Shown here in pieces: positions 15,557-24,806 of a stretch of 46,529 nucleotides of DNA. The first letter of the stretch is position 1, and every line of letters begins with the position of its first letter. Source of the stretch: Candidatus Gastranaerophilales bacterium (lineage in GTDB: Bacteria > Cyanobacteriota > Vampirovibrionia > Gastranaerophilales > UBA9579); assembly GCA_028689995.1 (NCBI GenBank), contig JAQVCB010000013.1, forward strand, positions 1 through 46,529, read 5' to 3'. The translations under genes were made by a program, and so were the position numbers. Under the pieces are notes generated by a model. It had not been told where the DNA came from and searched no databases. It was given only the letters and a program-made list of their open reading frames with translations.

Positions 15557-15999
15557 TATTTAATAACCTCCAATTCCTTGTACTCAATTGGTTGCTGTGC
15601 TTCATGAGGATGCTCTGGTCCTGTATATATTTTTAATTTACTAAACTGTGTATCACCCAATGTATTGTGTGGGATCATACCACGCACAGCTTTTTCAAGA
15701 GCTCTGGTAGGATGTTTAGCAACTAAATCTCTGTAACTGATACTACGGAATCCTGATGGATACCCGGTATGATGATAATACATCTTATCTGTTTCTTTTT
15801 TACCGGTTATTTCAATTTTTTCAGCATTAATTACAATAACGAAATCACCCATATCAACATGCGGTGTATATTCCGGTTTATGCTTGCCGCGTAAAATATT
15901 AGCAATCATGGATGCCAAACGACCTAAAGTTTTGCCATTCGCATCAATTATATACCACTTTGCTTCAACTTCACGAGGCTTTGCAGAGTAAGTTTTCAT
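15556..15999 (-). CDS. rplM: 50S ribosomal protein L13
   Basis: 147 residues with typical L13 motifs: [17 protein letters not shown] near the N-terminus, [16 protein letters not shown], and [12 protein letters not shown] toward the C-terminus. A good GGAGG site precedes the ATG. The start lies inside the end of truA (29-base overlap), and the gene is followed by rpsI. The rplM-rpsI pair is almost universal in bacteria. Confidence 0.97.
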   Translation of the reverse strand: MKTYSAKPREVEAKWYIIDANGKTLGRLASMIANILRGKHKPEYTPHVDMGDFVIVINAEKIEITGKKETDKMYYHHTGYPSGFRSISYRDLVAKHPTRALEKAVRGMIPHNTLGDTQFSKLKIYTGPEHPHEAQQPIEYKELEVIK

Positions 16000-16873
16000 T
16001 TTTAATAGCCTCCTTATTTAATTCATCATTAATTTTATACTTATTATTATAACCAACCGACATTAAAACCAAACCTTCTGGCCTTGCCGTAGGGCCTGCT
16101 TTTGTTCTGTCTTTTGCTTCCAAAACTTCGAGCATATACTCAGGGGGGAAACTTCCCTTGCCGATACAAATAACTGTACCAACTATTATCCTTACCATAT
16201 TATATAAAAATCTATCAGCAATCAAGTCTATGTAAATAATTCCTGCATCTTTTAAACATATCGCACGATGAAAGATGCACTCTTTAGCAGGATTACTACT
16301 GTTTGAACTTTTAAAACTGCTGAAATCATGTTTTCCGATTAAATAACTTAATGCCTTGTTCATATTGTCTATATCAAGCTCCTGACTGATATGAAGAGCA
16401 TTATTGAACCAACTTGAACGCTGCTGCCTGTTATTAATTGTATATTTATACCATCTATATTGAGCGCTTCTTTGGCTATGAAAATCTCTTTCAGTTTGTT
16501 TAATAGATATTATGCTTATATCAGCAGGTAAAACAGAGTTCATTGAATGAATAAATTTATAAGTATCAATTTCAAAAGGCAGATCAAAATGTACTACCTG
16601 CCCTTTTGCATGTACTCCTCTGTCAGTTCTTCCTGCAAAAACTGTTTTAACATCATGTCCCGTCAAAACATTTAATACAGATTCTATTTCGGACTGTACT
16701 GTTCTTTGTCCCGGTTGTACCTGACTACCGGCAAAAGAACCGCCAAGATACTCAATTACCAAAACATATCTAAAGACAGAATCGGCGCAAGAAATAAATT
16801 TCTCGCACCTTGTATTCTGTGATTTATGATAATTTTTTATATCTTGTATCTCAATATTGTTCATATAAAACAC
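15971..16873 (-). CDS. truA: tRNA pseudouridine38-40 synthase
   Basis: 300 residues with the TruA catalytic segment [17 protein letters not shown], whose Asp is the nucleophile for pseudouridine formation at tRNA positions 38-40. It also has [23 protein letters not shown] and [12 protein letters not shown]. The first ~35 residues precede the usual start and may be lineage-specific. The GTG at 16873 overlaps the rplQ stop by one base; ATG 16864 is an alternative, and neither has a strong ribosome-binding site. The family motif GWQ reads GSQ here. Placement between rplQ and rplM is as in cyanobacteria. Confidence 0.95.
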   Translation of the reverse strand: MFYMNNIEIQDIKNYHKSQNTRCEKFISCADSVFRYVLVIEYLGGSFAGSQVQPGQRTVQSEIESVLNVLTGHDVKTVFAGRTDRGVHAKGQVVHFDLPFEIDTYKFIHSMNSVLPADISIISIKQTERDFHSQRSAQYRWYKYTINNRQQRSSWFNNALHISQELDIDNMNKALSYLIGKHDFSSFKSSNSSNPAKECIFHRAICLKDAGIIYIDLIADRFLYNMVRIIVGTVICIGKGSFPPEYMLEVLEAKDRTKAGPTARPEGLVLMSVGYNNKYKINDELNKEAIKNENLLCKAS

Positions 16874-17316
16874 TATACCAGTTGAATAAGTGCCATTTCA
16901 GCGGCATCCCCACGTCTTGGAGGTAATCTGAAGATTCTGGTATAACCGCCATTTCTTTCTGTATAATTCTTTGCTGTTTTAGAAAATAACTTACGTATAA
17001 CGGTTGATTCTGCAAGTTTACCACCACATTCACATTTGCCTTCTTCACTTTCAGTAAACATTTTTCCGCAATCAGGACAAATAAATCCTGCTATTGAAAC
17101 ATCATACATAAGTGCTAAAGCTTGTCTTCTTGAGTGGAGATCACCTTTTTTTGCAAGAGTAATTATATGTTCTGCATACTCTTTCAATGCTTTTGCTTTA
17201 GCCATTGTTGTTTTAATCTCATCATGCAGAAATAATGAAGTGGCTAAAGATCTTAAAAGAGCTTTTCTTTGATCCTGAGGCTTACTTAATAGATGCCTTT
17301 TGCACTGGTGTCTCAT
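16873..17316 (-). CDS. rplQ: 50S ribosomal protein L17 with a four-cysteine insert
   Basis: 147 residues compared with about 116-127 in most bacteria. The N-terminal domain is canonical (MRHQCKRHLLSKPQDQRKAL, SLFLHDEIKTTMAKAK), as is the end (NGGYTRIFRLPPRRGDAAEMALIQLV). Between them, about residues 76-104 form an extra segment with Cys80, Cys83, Cys95 and Cys97 (ICPDCG ... KCECGG), a rubredoxin-knuckle/zinc-ribbon-like arrangement not part of standard L17. The insert is in frame with no sign of sequence error, and a zinc site is the obvious prediction. L17 lies near the peptide exit tunnel. The gene follows rpoA and precedes truA. Confidence 0.95.
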   Translation of the reverse strand: MRHQCKRHLLSKPQDQRKALLRSLATSLFLHDEIKTTMAKAKALKEYAEHIITLAKKGDLHSRRQALALMYDVSIAGFICPDCGKMFTESEEGKCECGGKLAESTVIRKLFSKTAKNYTERNGGYTRIFRLPPRRGDAAEMALIQLV

Positions 17317-17428
17317 TTTTATTTATCCTTTGTTTACTTTCTACATTGTTATTCAGTTTTATATCTAGACTTGTCTTAATAGAAACTTGTATACTCTTAA
17401 ATTCTATAAAAGGTCATAGATTCTGAAC

Positions 17429-18400
17429 TTACTGCTCTTCTACAGGTGTTTCCGGATTTGGAGCAAGTTTTAATCCAAATGCCGATAACTTTTCTATTAC
17501 TTCATCAGATGATTTTTTACCGAAATTCTTAATGTTAAGAAGATCATTTTCTGATTTCTGCAACAGATCGGTCAATGAGTTAATACTGGCTCTTTTAAGG
17601 CAATTGTATGCTCTTACTGAAAGATCCAATTCTTCTATACCAATTGTAGGTGCTGTTGTTTCAGGTTTAGGTTCAACCGGTGCTTGAGGAGCACCAACCA
17701 TTGTTGTTTGACCTGTCAATGAAGCAATTGCAAGGAAATGTTCAATAAGCAAATTAGCTGCTTGACTAAGCGCTACACTTACATCAATACTTCCATTTGA
17801 CCATATTTCAAGTATAAGTTTATCGTAATCGGTAATTTGTCCTACACGTGTATTTTCAACCGTATAACTAACTCTTCTGATAGGCATATAAGCAGCATCT
17901 ATAGGAAGCATATCAATCGGCAAGCTTGTTCTGCTGTCTTTTAAGATATCAGTTGTTACATAACCTTTACCTGTTTCGATAATAATATCTGCATGAATGC
18001 TTCCGCCTTCTGCAATTGTACATATTAACCAGTCTGGATTAATAACCTTAACGCCTGCAGGAAGTTGTATATCACTTGCAAGCACAGGACCCGACTTATC
18101 AATATCTAGTCTTAAATGCTGTGGTTCCTTACTTTCTGTTTTAACAACAAGTCCTTTAAGGTTCAGCATTATATCAATTACATCTTCAACAACTCCAGGA
18201 ATGGAAGTATATTCATGTGTTATTCCTTCCACTCTGACAGATGTCACCGCAGCACCTTCCATGCTTGAAAGAAGCACTCTTCTTAGTGAATTACCAATTG
18301 TTGTACCATATCCACGCTCTAACGGCTCAATAACAAATTTTCCATAAATTGAACCATCCGAATCAGTTGTTGTATTAACGCATCTTATTTTTAAATCCAT
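17429..18400 (-). CDS. rpoA: RNA polymerase alpha subunit
   Basis: 323 residues. The N-terminal assembly domain is about 1-230 (IEPLERGYGTTIGNSLRRVLLSSMEGAAVTSVRVEG, then EIWSNGSIDVSVALSQAANLL). A linker rich in Pro, Glu and Thr follows, and then the C-terminal domain (IEELDLSVRAYNCLKRASIN, LLNIKNFGKKSSDEV) that binds UP elements and activators. AGGAGG lies upstream of the ATG. The place between rpsD and rplQ is canonical for the alpha operon. Confidence 0.97.
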   Translation of the reverse strand: MDLKIRCVNTTTDSDGSIYGKFVIEPLERGYGTTIGNSLRRVLLSSMEGAAVTSVRVEGITHEYTSIPGVVEDVIDIMLNLKGLVVKTESKEPQHLRLDIDKSGPVLASDIQLPAGVKVINPDWLICTIAEGGSIHADIIIETGKGYVTTDILKDSRTSLPIDMLPIDAAYMPIRRVSYTVENTRVGQITDYDKLILEIWSNGSIDVSVALSQAANLLIEHFLAIASLTGQTTMVGAPQAPVEPKPETTAPTIGIEELDLSVRAYNCLKRASINSLTDLLQKSENDLLNIKNFGKKSSDEVIEKLSAFGLKLAPNPETPVEEQ

Positions 18401-18425
18401 AATCGGTGTTATAACCTCCTAGATA

Positions 18426-19046
18426 TTACTTAGAGTAGTATTCAATAATAAGTTGTTCCTTAATGTTAGGGTCTAAATCCGCTCTTTCCGGTAAGGAATC
18501 AACTTTTATTTTTAACCCTGATTTGTCAATTGACATCCACTTTGGTTCAGCTGAAGCTGCTGTATCTTCAATAATTTCTTTAAGTAATTTAACACTGTTA
18601 GCTCTAACAGCAATTTCATCACCTGCCTTTAACCTGTAAGATGGTATATCAACAACTCTTCCATTAATCACAAAATGTCTGTGTCTGATAAGTTGTCTTG
18701 CTTGTTTACGACCAGCTGAAAATCCGGCTTGAAAAAGAATATTGTCAAATCTAGATTCAAGAAGCTGCAACAATATTGTACCTGTAACACCTTTTTTACG
18801 CTCAGCTTCGTTAAAATATCTTGCAAACTGTTTTTCAAGAACTAAATATGTACGACGCACTTTTTGTTTTTCTTTTAAATGAATTGCATATTCAGAAAGT
18901 TTTTTTCTGCTTTGACCGTGCTGACCTGCACCATATGGCCGTTTTGACACTGCACATTTTGGTGAATTGCAACGATTTCCTTTTAGAAAAAGTTTCTGAT
19001 TTTCATTTCTGCATAATCTGCAAACTGGGCCTATATATCTAGCCAA
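18426..19046 (-). CDS. rpsD: 30S ribosomal protein S4, zinc-binding form
   Basis: 206 residues. Cys9, Cys12, Cys26 and Cys31 form the zinc site of the 'C+' type of S4, known from Bacillus and Thermus relatives. The S4 RNA-binding domain follows (LLESRFDNILFQAGFSAGRKQARQLIRHRHF). S4 is a primary assembly protein and, in many bacteria, the translational repressor of its own operon. The long leader before rpsM could be its target here, but that is inference. Confidence 0.97.
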   Translation of the reverse strand: MARYIGPVCRLCRNENQKLFLKGNRCNSPKCAVSKRPYGAGQHGQSRKKLSEYAIHLKEKQKVRRTYLVLEKQFARYFNEAERKKGVTGTILLQLLESRFDNILFQAGFSAGRKQARQLIRHRHFVINGRVVDIPSYRLKAGDEIAVRANSVKLLKEIIEDTAASAEPKWMSIDKSGLKIKVDSLPERADLDPNIKEQLIIEYYSK

Positions 19047-19076
19047 TTCGTGGCCTCCTTTATAGTTATCTGAATA

Positions 19077-19469
19077 TTATACTCTTCTTTTCTTGGGTGG
19101 ACGACATCCATTGTGAGGGATTGGTGTAACGTCCTTGATTAAGGATATTTCTAGTCCTGCAGCCTGAATAGCCCTTATAGCAGTTTCTCTGCCTGACCCA
19201 GGACCATTAACATAAACTTCCGTTGTTCTCATTCCCTGTTCCATGGATTTTTTTGCAACAGATTCTGCCGCGGACTGAGCTGCAAAAGGTGTTCCTTTTC
19301 TTGCGCCTTTAAATCCTGATGTTCCAGCGCTGGCCCATGCTAATGCATTGCCCTGTAAATCTGTTGATGTAACGATTGTATTATTGAATGTTGATTGAAT
19401 ATGTATTCTACCCTGAACAACATTCTTTTTTTCTTTTTTCTTTGTCTTTGCTTTAACTGCCTTTGCCAT
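19077..19469 (-). CDS. rpsK: 30S ribosomal protein S11
   Basis: 130 residues with the usual S11 blocks: [42 protein letters not shown], and the C-terminal [18 protein letters not shown]. The N-terminus is a short Lys-rich extension ([15 protein letters not shown]). It lies between rpsM and rpsD in canonical order and forms part of the platform near the mRNA exit. Confidence 0.97.
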   Translation of the reverse strand: MAKAVKAKTKKKEKKNVVQGRIHIQSTFNNTIVTSTDLQGNALAWASAGTSGFKGARKGTPFAAQSAAESVAKKSMEQGMRTTEVYVNGPGSGRETAIRAIQAAGLEISLIKDVTPIPHNGCRPPKKRRV

Positions 19470-19506
19470 AATTAATTATATTCTCCTGATATTATTAAAT
19501 AATTGT

Positions 19507-19872
19507 TTATTTCTTCCTGGATACAGGACCGGCTTTTCTGCCGCGTCTTGTTCTGGCATTTGTTTTTGTTCTTTGCCCACGAACCGGAAGACCACGACGA
19601 TGACGCATTCCTTTATACGAGTTAATTTCAACCAATCTTTTAATATTTTGACCAATAACTCTTCTTAAGTCACCTTCTATCTGATACTTGTCAATTTCTT
19701 CTCTGAGACGGTTAATTTCATCTTCAGTAAGATTATCTGTTTTTGTATCATGAGAAATTTTACAATTAGCAAGAATTTTCTCCGAAATGCTTGGCCCTAT
19801 ACCATATATATATGTCAGAGCGATTACCATTCTTTTGTTACGAGGTAAGTCAACTCCAGCAATTCTAGCCAT
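19507..19872 (-). CDS. rpsM: 30S ribosomal protein S13
   Basis: 121 residues, starting [20 protein letters not shown] and ending with the conserved [15 protein letters not shown] tail that reaches the decoding site. It is the first gene after a 236-base leader separating it from rpmJ. A CCTTTTG-complement purine-rich site precedes the ATG. S13 contacts L5 and the P-site tRNA. Confidence 0.97.
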   Translation of the reverse strand: MARIAGVDLPRNKRMVIALTYIYGIGPSISEKILANCKISHDTKTDNLTEDEINRLREEIDKYQIEGDLRRVIGQNIKRLVEINSYKGMRHRRGLPVRGQRTKTNARTRRGRKAGPVSRKK

Positions 19873-20108
19873 TTATATCTCCTTTTGTATCTTTAATTTA
19901 CTTCTCTGTTAACACTTAATTTAATAAATAATATCTGTTTGAAATATTAATTTAATCAAAACATAAAAAACATTCAAGTTTTTATTCTGATTAAACTACG
20001 TTTTTGTAATAGTTTAGTACCACTGGTACTTTTATTATTTAACGATCATCCTGTAGACTACAGATCATCGATGATTTTTTAAGCAGTTTAATCAATAAAC
20101 CAATTATT
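19873..20108 (-). promoter_or_regulatory. Structured leader between rpmJ and rpsM, candidate S4-type control region
   Basis: 236 non-coding bases where these genes are normally packed closely. Read on the minus strand it contains ATCATCGATGAT, then a CTGTAG-T-CTACAG hairpin flanked by GATGATC direct repeats, then AGTACC-AGT-GGTACT, then A/T-rich sequence. In E. coli the rpsM leader is the S4 repressor site. No sequence match to that pseudoknot is claimed; an internal promoter is equally possible. Confidence 0.4.
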
Positions 20109-20222
20109 TTATCCCTGTCTTTGTTTATGTTTAGGATTTTCACAAATTACAGCAACACGTCCTTTTCTTCTAATAACCTTACATTTATCACATATTTTCT
20201 TTACTGATGCTCTGACCTTCAT
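20109..20222 (-). CDS. rpmJ: 50S ribosomal protein L36
   Basis: 37 residues, [20 protein letters not shown] followed by a tail with Cys27 and His32. Cys11, Cys14, Cys27 and His32 form the zinc site of the C+ L36 type. It lies 4 bases downstream of infA, as in most bacteria. Length and sequence are fully typical. Confidence 0.96.
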   Translation of the reverse strand: MKVRASVKKICDKCKVIRRKGRVAVICENPKHKQRQG

Positions 20223-20226
20223 TATA

Positions 20227-20445
20227 TTATCCTTTCAATCTGTATGTAATGCGTCCTCTTGTTAAATCATAAGGAGTTAATTCTACTTTTACCTTGTCTC
20301 CCGGCAAAATCCTAATGAAATTTTTCCTAATCTTCCCCGATATATGAGCTAAAACCATATGCCCGTTTTCTAATTCAACACGGAACATGGCATTTGGTAA
20401 AGACTCTATTATCTTTCCTTCAAATTCGATTACATCTTTTGCCAT
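20227..20445 (-). CDS. infA: Translation initiation factor IF-1
   Basis: 72 residues, exactly the family length. It is a single S1-like OB fold: [40 protein letters not shown], ending [12 protein letters not shown]-like. IF-1 blocks the A site during initiation. It is the first gene of the distal block, with a terminator and a candidate -10 box (20788-20793, minus) upstream, so it probably has its own promoter separate from rpsE-map. Confidence 0.97.
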   Translation of the reverse strand: MAKDVIEFEGKIIESLPNAMFRVELENGHMVLAHISGKIRKNFIRILPGDKVKVELTPYDLTRGRITYRLKG

Positions 20446-20829
20446 TAATACCTCGATTTAACTAGTAATACATAAAATTTTAATAATGATATACACACAC
20501 CCAATATAATTTTACAGGGAACATGTCAATTTACAAGGGGTTTTTAAAATTTTGAGAAAGCTCATCCAGTCTTTGTAAACAAACACTATACATGAACGAG
20601 TTAATTTTTTCCTTAAGTTCGCCATCCTCAGAATATCATGAAGATGTGACCGCCCTTCAAAAAACCAACAATCACTCATGCCGTATTCGGCTTTTGTCAA
20701 AACTTTAAATATATTATTAAATTGGCATAAATAAAAAGTCTATTTTTTTGGAACTGTCATTATTCAGGTAAACTTTGCTCAGTTAAAATTATAATACAAA
20801 CAAATTTTGCCTGACAGGTTTTATACTTT
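20446..20829. other. Leader region upstream of infA
   Basis: No convincing gene. A -10-like TATAAT on the minus strand (20788-20793) could drive infA, giving a leader of roughly 330 bases. Within it, 20594-20682 (minus) is more G+C-rich, has GCCGAATACGGC and ends AACTCGTTC. That resembles a diverged copy of the AGCGGGAGTG...AACTCGTTC repeat family seen elsewhere. A 62-codon frame across it starts with TTG and has no family signal. Confidence 0.4.
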
Positions 20830-20864
20830 AAAACAAAATTAAACCTGCATTAATTTGCAGGTTT
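20830..20864 (-). terminator. Terminator of the rpsE-map transcript
   Basis: AAACCTGCA (20841-20849) and TGCAGGTTT (20856-20864) form a 9-bp stem, followed on the minus strand by T-rich sequence (TAATTTTGTTTT). It separates the upstream half of the ribosomal block from infA. Confidence 0.75.
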
Positions 20865-20933
20865 ATACTAATATTAATTTTTTTGACAATTTCGCTAATT
20901 ATACCTGATAGAATTAAGCCTCTCTGCAAGTTT

Positions 20934-21197
20934 TTACATTCTAGCCATTTCCCTTTCCAGAGTAAATGGTTTCTTAACTTGTCTTTTCCCTTTTGTACTA
21001 CATAACTTTTTTGCTCTTTTTAAACAAACATAAACATCAGTCTGACTGGGAGAAAGTTTTCCAAAAGATAAATTATCATGACCCAATGAAATGTTTGAAA
21101 CAACTTTTTTATCACCAACAGATTTTACAGCTGAATATCCAGATTGCCCAACTAAACATGTTCGAACATTTCTTTCCTCTCTATCTTTATAAAAAAA
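20934..21197 (-). pseudogene. Open frame without a start codon after map, possible gene remnant
   Basis: The minus-strand frame from a TGA at 21198-21200 to a TAA at 20934-20936 is open for 87 codons. It reads like real protein (VRTCLVGQSGYSAVKSVGDK, NLSFGKLSPSQTDVYVCLKR, ending LEREMARM) but has no ATG. An ATG with a good GAGAGGAAAG site exists at its 5' end in the wrong frame and stops after five codons, so a frameshift is possible. The NLSFGKL stretch resembles the FGRK/FGKK motif of other proteins here. It lies between map and a terminator on the same strand. No family is recognised. Confidence 0.35.
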
Positions 21198-21328
21198 TCA
21201 ATACATTTTTATAAAAACAAAAGATGAAATATATTGTTATTCAGACAGTTTAAATTTCGCTATCAAATCCTGAAGATCTTTACTTACAAGAAAGATTTAT
21301 GTTTACATTTTTTAATGATTTTTTTGAC

Positions 21329-22081
21329 CTACTTTGCAAGAGTGAGTATTACTGGTCCATCATCAGCAACAAGTACAGTATGTTCAAAATGTGCAGAAGG
21401 TTTATTATCGTTAGTCACAACAGTCCATTCATCTTCAAGAGTATGGACATCTCCTGTTCCTATGTTAAACATAGGTTCAATAGCAATTGTCATCCCCGAT
21501 TTTAAGACAGGTCCAGGCATACCTGTTCTGTAATTAAAAACAAACGGATCTTCATGCATGCTGTGACCAACACCATGCCCACCATATGTCGTTACAATAC
21601 CAAGACCATGTTGATTTGCGCAATCTTCTATCGCGCCTGAAGCTTCAGAAAGATTATTATTCACAATCATCTTCTTAATGGCATCATAAAGAGCTTGTTC
21701 AGTAACTTCCATTAATTTCAAAAGTTCAGGTTCAACTATTCCAACCGGAACCGTAATTGCAGAATCCCCAACAAAACCTTTAAATGTAGCCCCGACATCA
21801 AGACTGATAATATCACCTTCTTTAAGAAGAATATCATTGCTGGGAATCCCATGAACTACCTGCTCATTAATAGAAGCACAAATAGATGCCGGAAAACCAT
21901 GATACCCCTTAAAAGTTGGAATAGCATGATTATTTCTGATGATATTATAAGCAATTTTATCAAGTTCTGCTGTTGAAACACCGGGTTTAACAGCAGACTT
22001 CATTTCATATAACGCTTCTGCAACAATGCATCCTGCACTGCGCATTAAAGAAATTTCATGTCTTGATTTTCGAGTTATCAT
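21329..22081 (-). CDS. map: Methionine aminopeptidase type I
   Basis: 250 residues, typical MetAP-I length. It removes the initiator Met from nascent proteins using two metal ions. The ligand blocks are visible: GDIISLDVGATFKGFVGDSA (two Asp), GGHGVGHSMHEDPFV (His), TIAIEPMFNIG (Glu) and AHFEHTVLV (Glu). The N-terminus begins with ITRKSRHEISLMRSAGCIVAEAL. Its position after adk is common in bacterial spc operons. It starts 29 bases downstream of the adk stop. Confidence 0.97.
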   Translation of the reverse strand: MITRKSRHEISLMRSAGCIVAEALYEMKSAVKPGVSTAELDKIAYNIIRNNHAIPTFKGYHGFPASICASINEQVVHGIPSNDILLKEGDIISLDVGATFKGFVGDSAITVPVGIVEPELLKLMEVTEQALYDAIKKMIVNNNLSEASGAIEDCANQHGLGIVTTYGGHGVGHSMHEDPFVFNYRTGMPGPVLKSGMTIAIEPMFNIGTGDVHTLEDEWTVVTNDNKPSAHFEHTVLVADDGPVILTLAK

Positions 22082-22110
22082 GTCTTTTCACTTTATAATT
22101 TAACTTAAGA

Positions 22111-22761
22111 CTATATATTTTGCTTTATATCTTCATAAATTTGATCAACTTCTCTGTTACCATCAATATTCACAAGGATATTTTTATCACTATAAAACTT
22201 GATTAAAGGCTGAGTTTGCATTTTATATGTTTCAAGCCTGCTTTTTGCAACCCCTTCCGTATCATCTTTTCTCTGTACTAATTCACCGCCGCATTTATCG
22301 CAAATTCCAGCTACCTTAGCCGGTAAGAATTTAATATTGTATATAGCACCACAATCTTTACATGATCTGCGATTAATAATACGCTCAATTAAAACATCTT
22401 CTGATGTATCAATATTAACTACCAATGTTTTAGCATCATTATTATTTATTTCACCGAGGATTTTTTCAAGCGCTTCTGCCTGTTCAATACTTCTTGGAAA
22501 ACCATCAAGAATGAATCCATTATTACAATCAGATTTATGCAATCTTTCTCTGACAATTCCTACTACTATTTCAGCAGGAACCAACTTTCCTTGATCCATA
22601 TATGATTTTGCAATTTTACCAAATTCAGTTCCATCAGCTACTGCTGTTCTTAACATGCCACCCGTATCAATATGCGGTATACTAAGATCTTCAGCCAGTT
22701 TTTTAGTTTGAGTTCCTTTTCCACTTGCAGGGGCTCCCAGAAAAATAAATTCATTTTTCAT
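22111..22761 (-). CDS. adk: Adenylate kinase with zinc-binding LID
   Basis: 216 residues. P-loop GAPASGKGT is at 9-17. The NMP-binding region includes DTGGMLRTAVADGT, and DGFPRSIEQAEAL is conserved. The long-form LID has Cys134, Cys137, Cys154 and Cys157 (SCKDCG ... ICDKCG), the structural zinc site found in many Gram-positive and other bacterial adenylate kinases. It balances AMP, ADP and ATP. The start overlaps the secY stop by one base, so the two are translationally coupled. Confidence 0.97.
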   Translation of the reverse strand: MKNEFIFLGAPASGKGTQTKKLAEDLSIPHIDTGGMLRTAVADGTEFGKIAKSYMDQGKLVPAEIVVGIVRERLHKSDCNNGFILDGFPRSIEQAEALEKILGEINNNDAKTLVVNIDTSEDVLIERIINRRSCKDCGAIYNIKFLPAKVAGICDKCGGELVQRKDDTEGVAKSRLETYKMQTQPLIKFYSDKNILVNIDGNREVDQIYEDIKQNI

Positions 22762-24098
22762 TACTTTAAAAATCCTTCATACTGCCTAGCCAACAAATGT
22801 GTTTTAATTTGATTAATAAAATCAAGCGCTACACCAACCATAATTATTAATGAAGTAGAACCTAGCCCTTGCAATGTAGTAATACCCGTTACAGTACTTG
22901 CTATGCCGGGTATAAGAGCAATTAAACCAAGTCCTAATGCTCCTATAAAAGTAATTCTACCGAGTATTTTATCCAGAATATCAGCAGTCGGTTTACCTGG
23001 CTTTATACCTGGAATAGAACTTCCATATTTTTTAAGATTGTTAGCAATTTCTTTAGGCTGCATATTAGGCATTATCGAAGCATAAAAGAATGTTAAACCA
23101 ACAATCAATAGAAAATAAAGGGCATGATAAGTAAATGAATTTGGACTTAAAAGTTCAAGGCTCAGAAAATTAATTGCATCCTTAAGAAATCCTGGTGGTA
23201 ATTGAGCTTGACCTACAACATTTAGAAGAGTTGTAGGAAATAATAATATAGCTACTGCAAAGATAATAGGCATAACTCCGCCCGGATTAAGTTTAAAAGG
23301 AATATGAGTACTAACTCCGCCGTATACTTTATTTCCAACCTGTCTTTTCGCATTGACAATAATAATTTTCCTTATTGCTTCCTGCATAATAATAATAAAA
23401 ACTATTGTCGCCATGAATATTGCCAGAAGTACGACTAAAGCTAATTGTTTACCCGGATCAGGAGCAACCAGTGTTGCGGTCTTTTCTGCATAAAAGGGGA
23501 TTCTTGATATAATACCTACAAAGATTAAAATTGAACCACCGTTACCAATGCCTCTTTCAGTAATGAGTTCTGCAAGCCACATAATAAATACAGAACCTGC
23601 TGTTAAAGCAATTACTGCCGCAATAAAAATAATTGGTGTACTTGAACTTGTAAGGATGGCACCAGGAACACGTGATAAATAAGTCATTAATATAAATGAC
23701 TGAAAAATTGCCAGACCTACTGTAAAAAATCTTGAATATTGGGATAATTTTCTTCTACCTGCTTCTCCTTCTTCCTTTTGTAAGTTTTCAAGATGGGGAA
23801 TAACAACTGCAAGAAGTTGCATAATAATAGAAGCGGTAATATAAGGACCAATACCGAGAGCAAATATAGACACATTTCCTAGTGCACCACCCGAAAACAT
23901 ATCTAAAAGACCAATAATATTATTACCACCTGCACCTAAATTTTTAAATACATCAGGATTAATCCCAAAAATAGGAATCTGTGTCCCGAAACGGAACACA
24001 GCAATCATTAAAAAAGTAAATATTAACTTTTCTTTTAAACCAGAAGCCTGCCACATTCCTGCAACATCATCCATTGTAGGCACTTTAACTTTTGCCAT
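22761..24098 (-). CDS. secY: Protein translocase subunit SecY
   Basis: 445 residues with the ten-helix pattern of SecY. Landmarks are KLIFTFLMIAVFRFGTQIPI, the plug region LLDMFSGGALGNVSIFALGIGPYITASIIMQLL, the loop NAKRQVGNKVYGGVSTHIPFKLNPGGVMPIIFA and the end LARQYEGFLK. It is the channel for Sec and SRP-dependent export, functionally linked to the SRP RNA at 4345. It lies one base beyond rplO and overlaps adk by one base. Confidence 0.97.
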   Translation of the reverse strand: MAKVKVPTMDDVAGMWQASGLKEKLIFTFLMIAVFRFGTQIPIFGINPDVFKNLGAGGNNIIGLLDMFSGGALGNVSIFALGIGPYITASIIMQLLAVVIPHLENLQKEEGEAGRRKLSQYSRFFTVGLAIFQSFILMTYLSRVPGAILTSSSTPIIFIAAVIALTAGSVFIMWLAELITERGIGNGGSILIFVGIISRIPFYAEKTATLVAPDPGKQLALVVLLAIFMATIVFIIIMQEAIRKIIIVNAKRQVGNKVYGGVSTHIPFKLNPGGVMPIIFAVAILLFPTTLLNVVGQAQLPPGFLKDAINFLSLELLSPNSFTYHALYFLLIVGLTFFYASIMPNMQPKEIANNLKKYGSSIPGIKPGKPTADILDKILGRITFIGALGLGLIALIPGIASTVTGITTLQGLGSTSLIIMVGVALDFINQIKTHLLARQYEGFLK

Positions 24099-24099
24099 T

Positions 24100-24561
24100 T
24101 TATACTACCTCAATTGATCCGCCCGCCGCTTCAATTTTTTGCTTTGCAGATTCAGTAAAATGGCGTGCTTTTACTTTAACAGCTCTAGTTAGTTCTCCAT
24201 TTCCTAGTACTCTTAAAGCTTCATATTTTTTGCTAAAGAAACGTTTTTCGATAAGCATTTCTATATCAATCACATCTTCTGTGAATTTTTCAAGCTGTGA
24301 AACATTCATTTCTGCATATATAATAGGTCTGACTAATTCAAAACCTTTTAATTTAGGAAATTTTCTGTAACCTGGCATTTGGCCGCCTTCAAAACCACGT
24401 TTTTTGCTTCTTCCTGCACGCTGACCTTCACCATTATGACCTCTTGTACTGGTTTTACCATGTCCTGAACTGCGTCCGCGTCCTACTCTTTTTACTTTAT
24501 GAGTTGCACCTTCAGCAGGTTTCAAGTCACATAGTTCTATTCTTGTATTTTCCATTTTCAT
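24100..24561 (-). CDS. rplO: 50S ribosomal protein L15
   Basis: 153 residues. The Gly/Arg-rich N-terminal extension that threads into 23S rRNA is present (VKRVGRGRSSGHGKTSTRGHNGEGQR), followed by GFEGGQMPGYRKFPKLKGF and a globular C-terminus ending AAGGSIEVV. The order rpmD-rplO-secY is canonical, with a single base between this stop and secY. Confidence 0.97.
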   Translation of the reverse strand: MKMENTRIELCDLKPAEGATHKVKRVGRGRSSGHGKTSTRGHNGEGQRAGRSKKRGFEGGQMPGYRKFPKLKGFELVRPIIYAEMNVSQLEKFTEDVIDIEMLIEKRFFSKKYEALRVLGNGELTRAVKVKARHFTESAKQKIEAAGGSIEVV

Positions 24562-24600
24562 TACCTTTATTTAAATTATCTTTCCGGGAATAGTTATAAT

Positions 24601-24786
24601 TTATTCTTCTACACAAAGAAGATGTGGAACTTTATTGACCATGCCTCTGATTATAGGGGTATCATAATGGGTCACTGTTGCATTAAGCTTTGAAAGACCT
24701 AACCCTTTAACTGTTCTTTTTTGAGTTTCAGAAGCTCCGATTAGACTTTTTTTAAGTGTTACTTTTATTTGTTTATTTTTTGTCAT
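24601..24786 (-). CDS. rpmD: 50S ribosomal protein L30
   Basis: 61 residues, the usual bacterial L30 size. It has IKVTLKKSLIGASETQKRTVKGLGLSKLN and the end VPHLLCVEE. It lies between rpsE and rplO as in the classic spc operon. Oxygenic cyanobacteria lack rpmD as far as I recall, so its presence is a difference from them. Confidence 0.95.
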   Translation of the reverse strand: MTKNKQIKVTLKKSLIGASETQKRTVKGLGLSKLNATVTHYDTPIIRGMVNKVPHLLCVEE

Positions 24787-24806
24787 TATTTTATTCCTTT
24801 ACCTGC

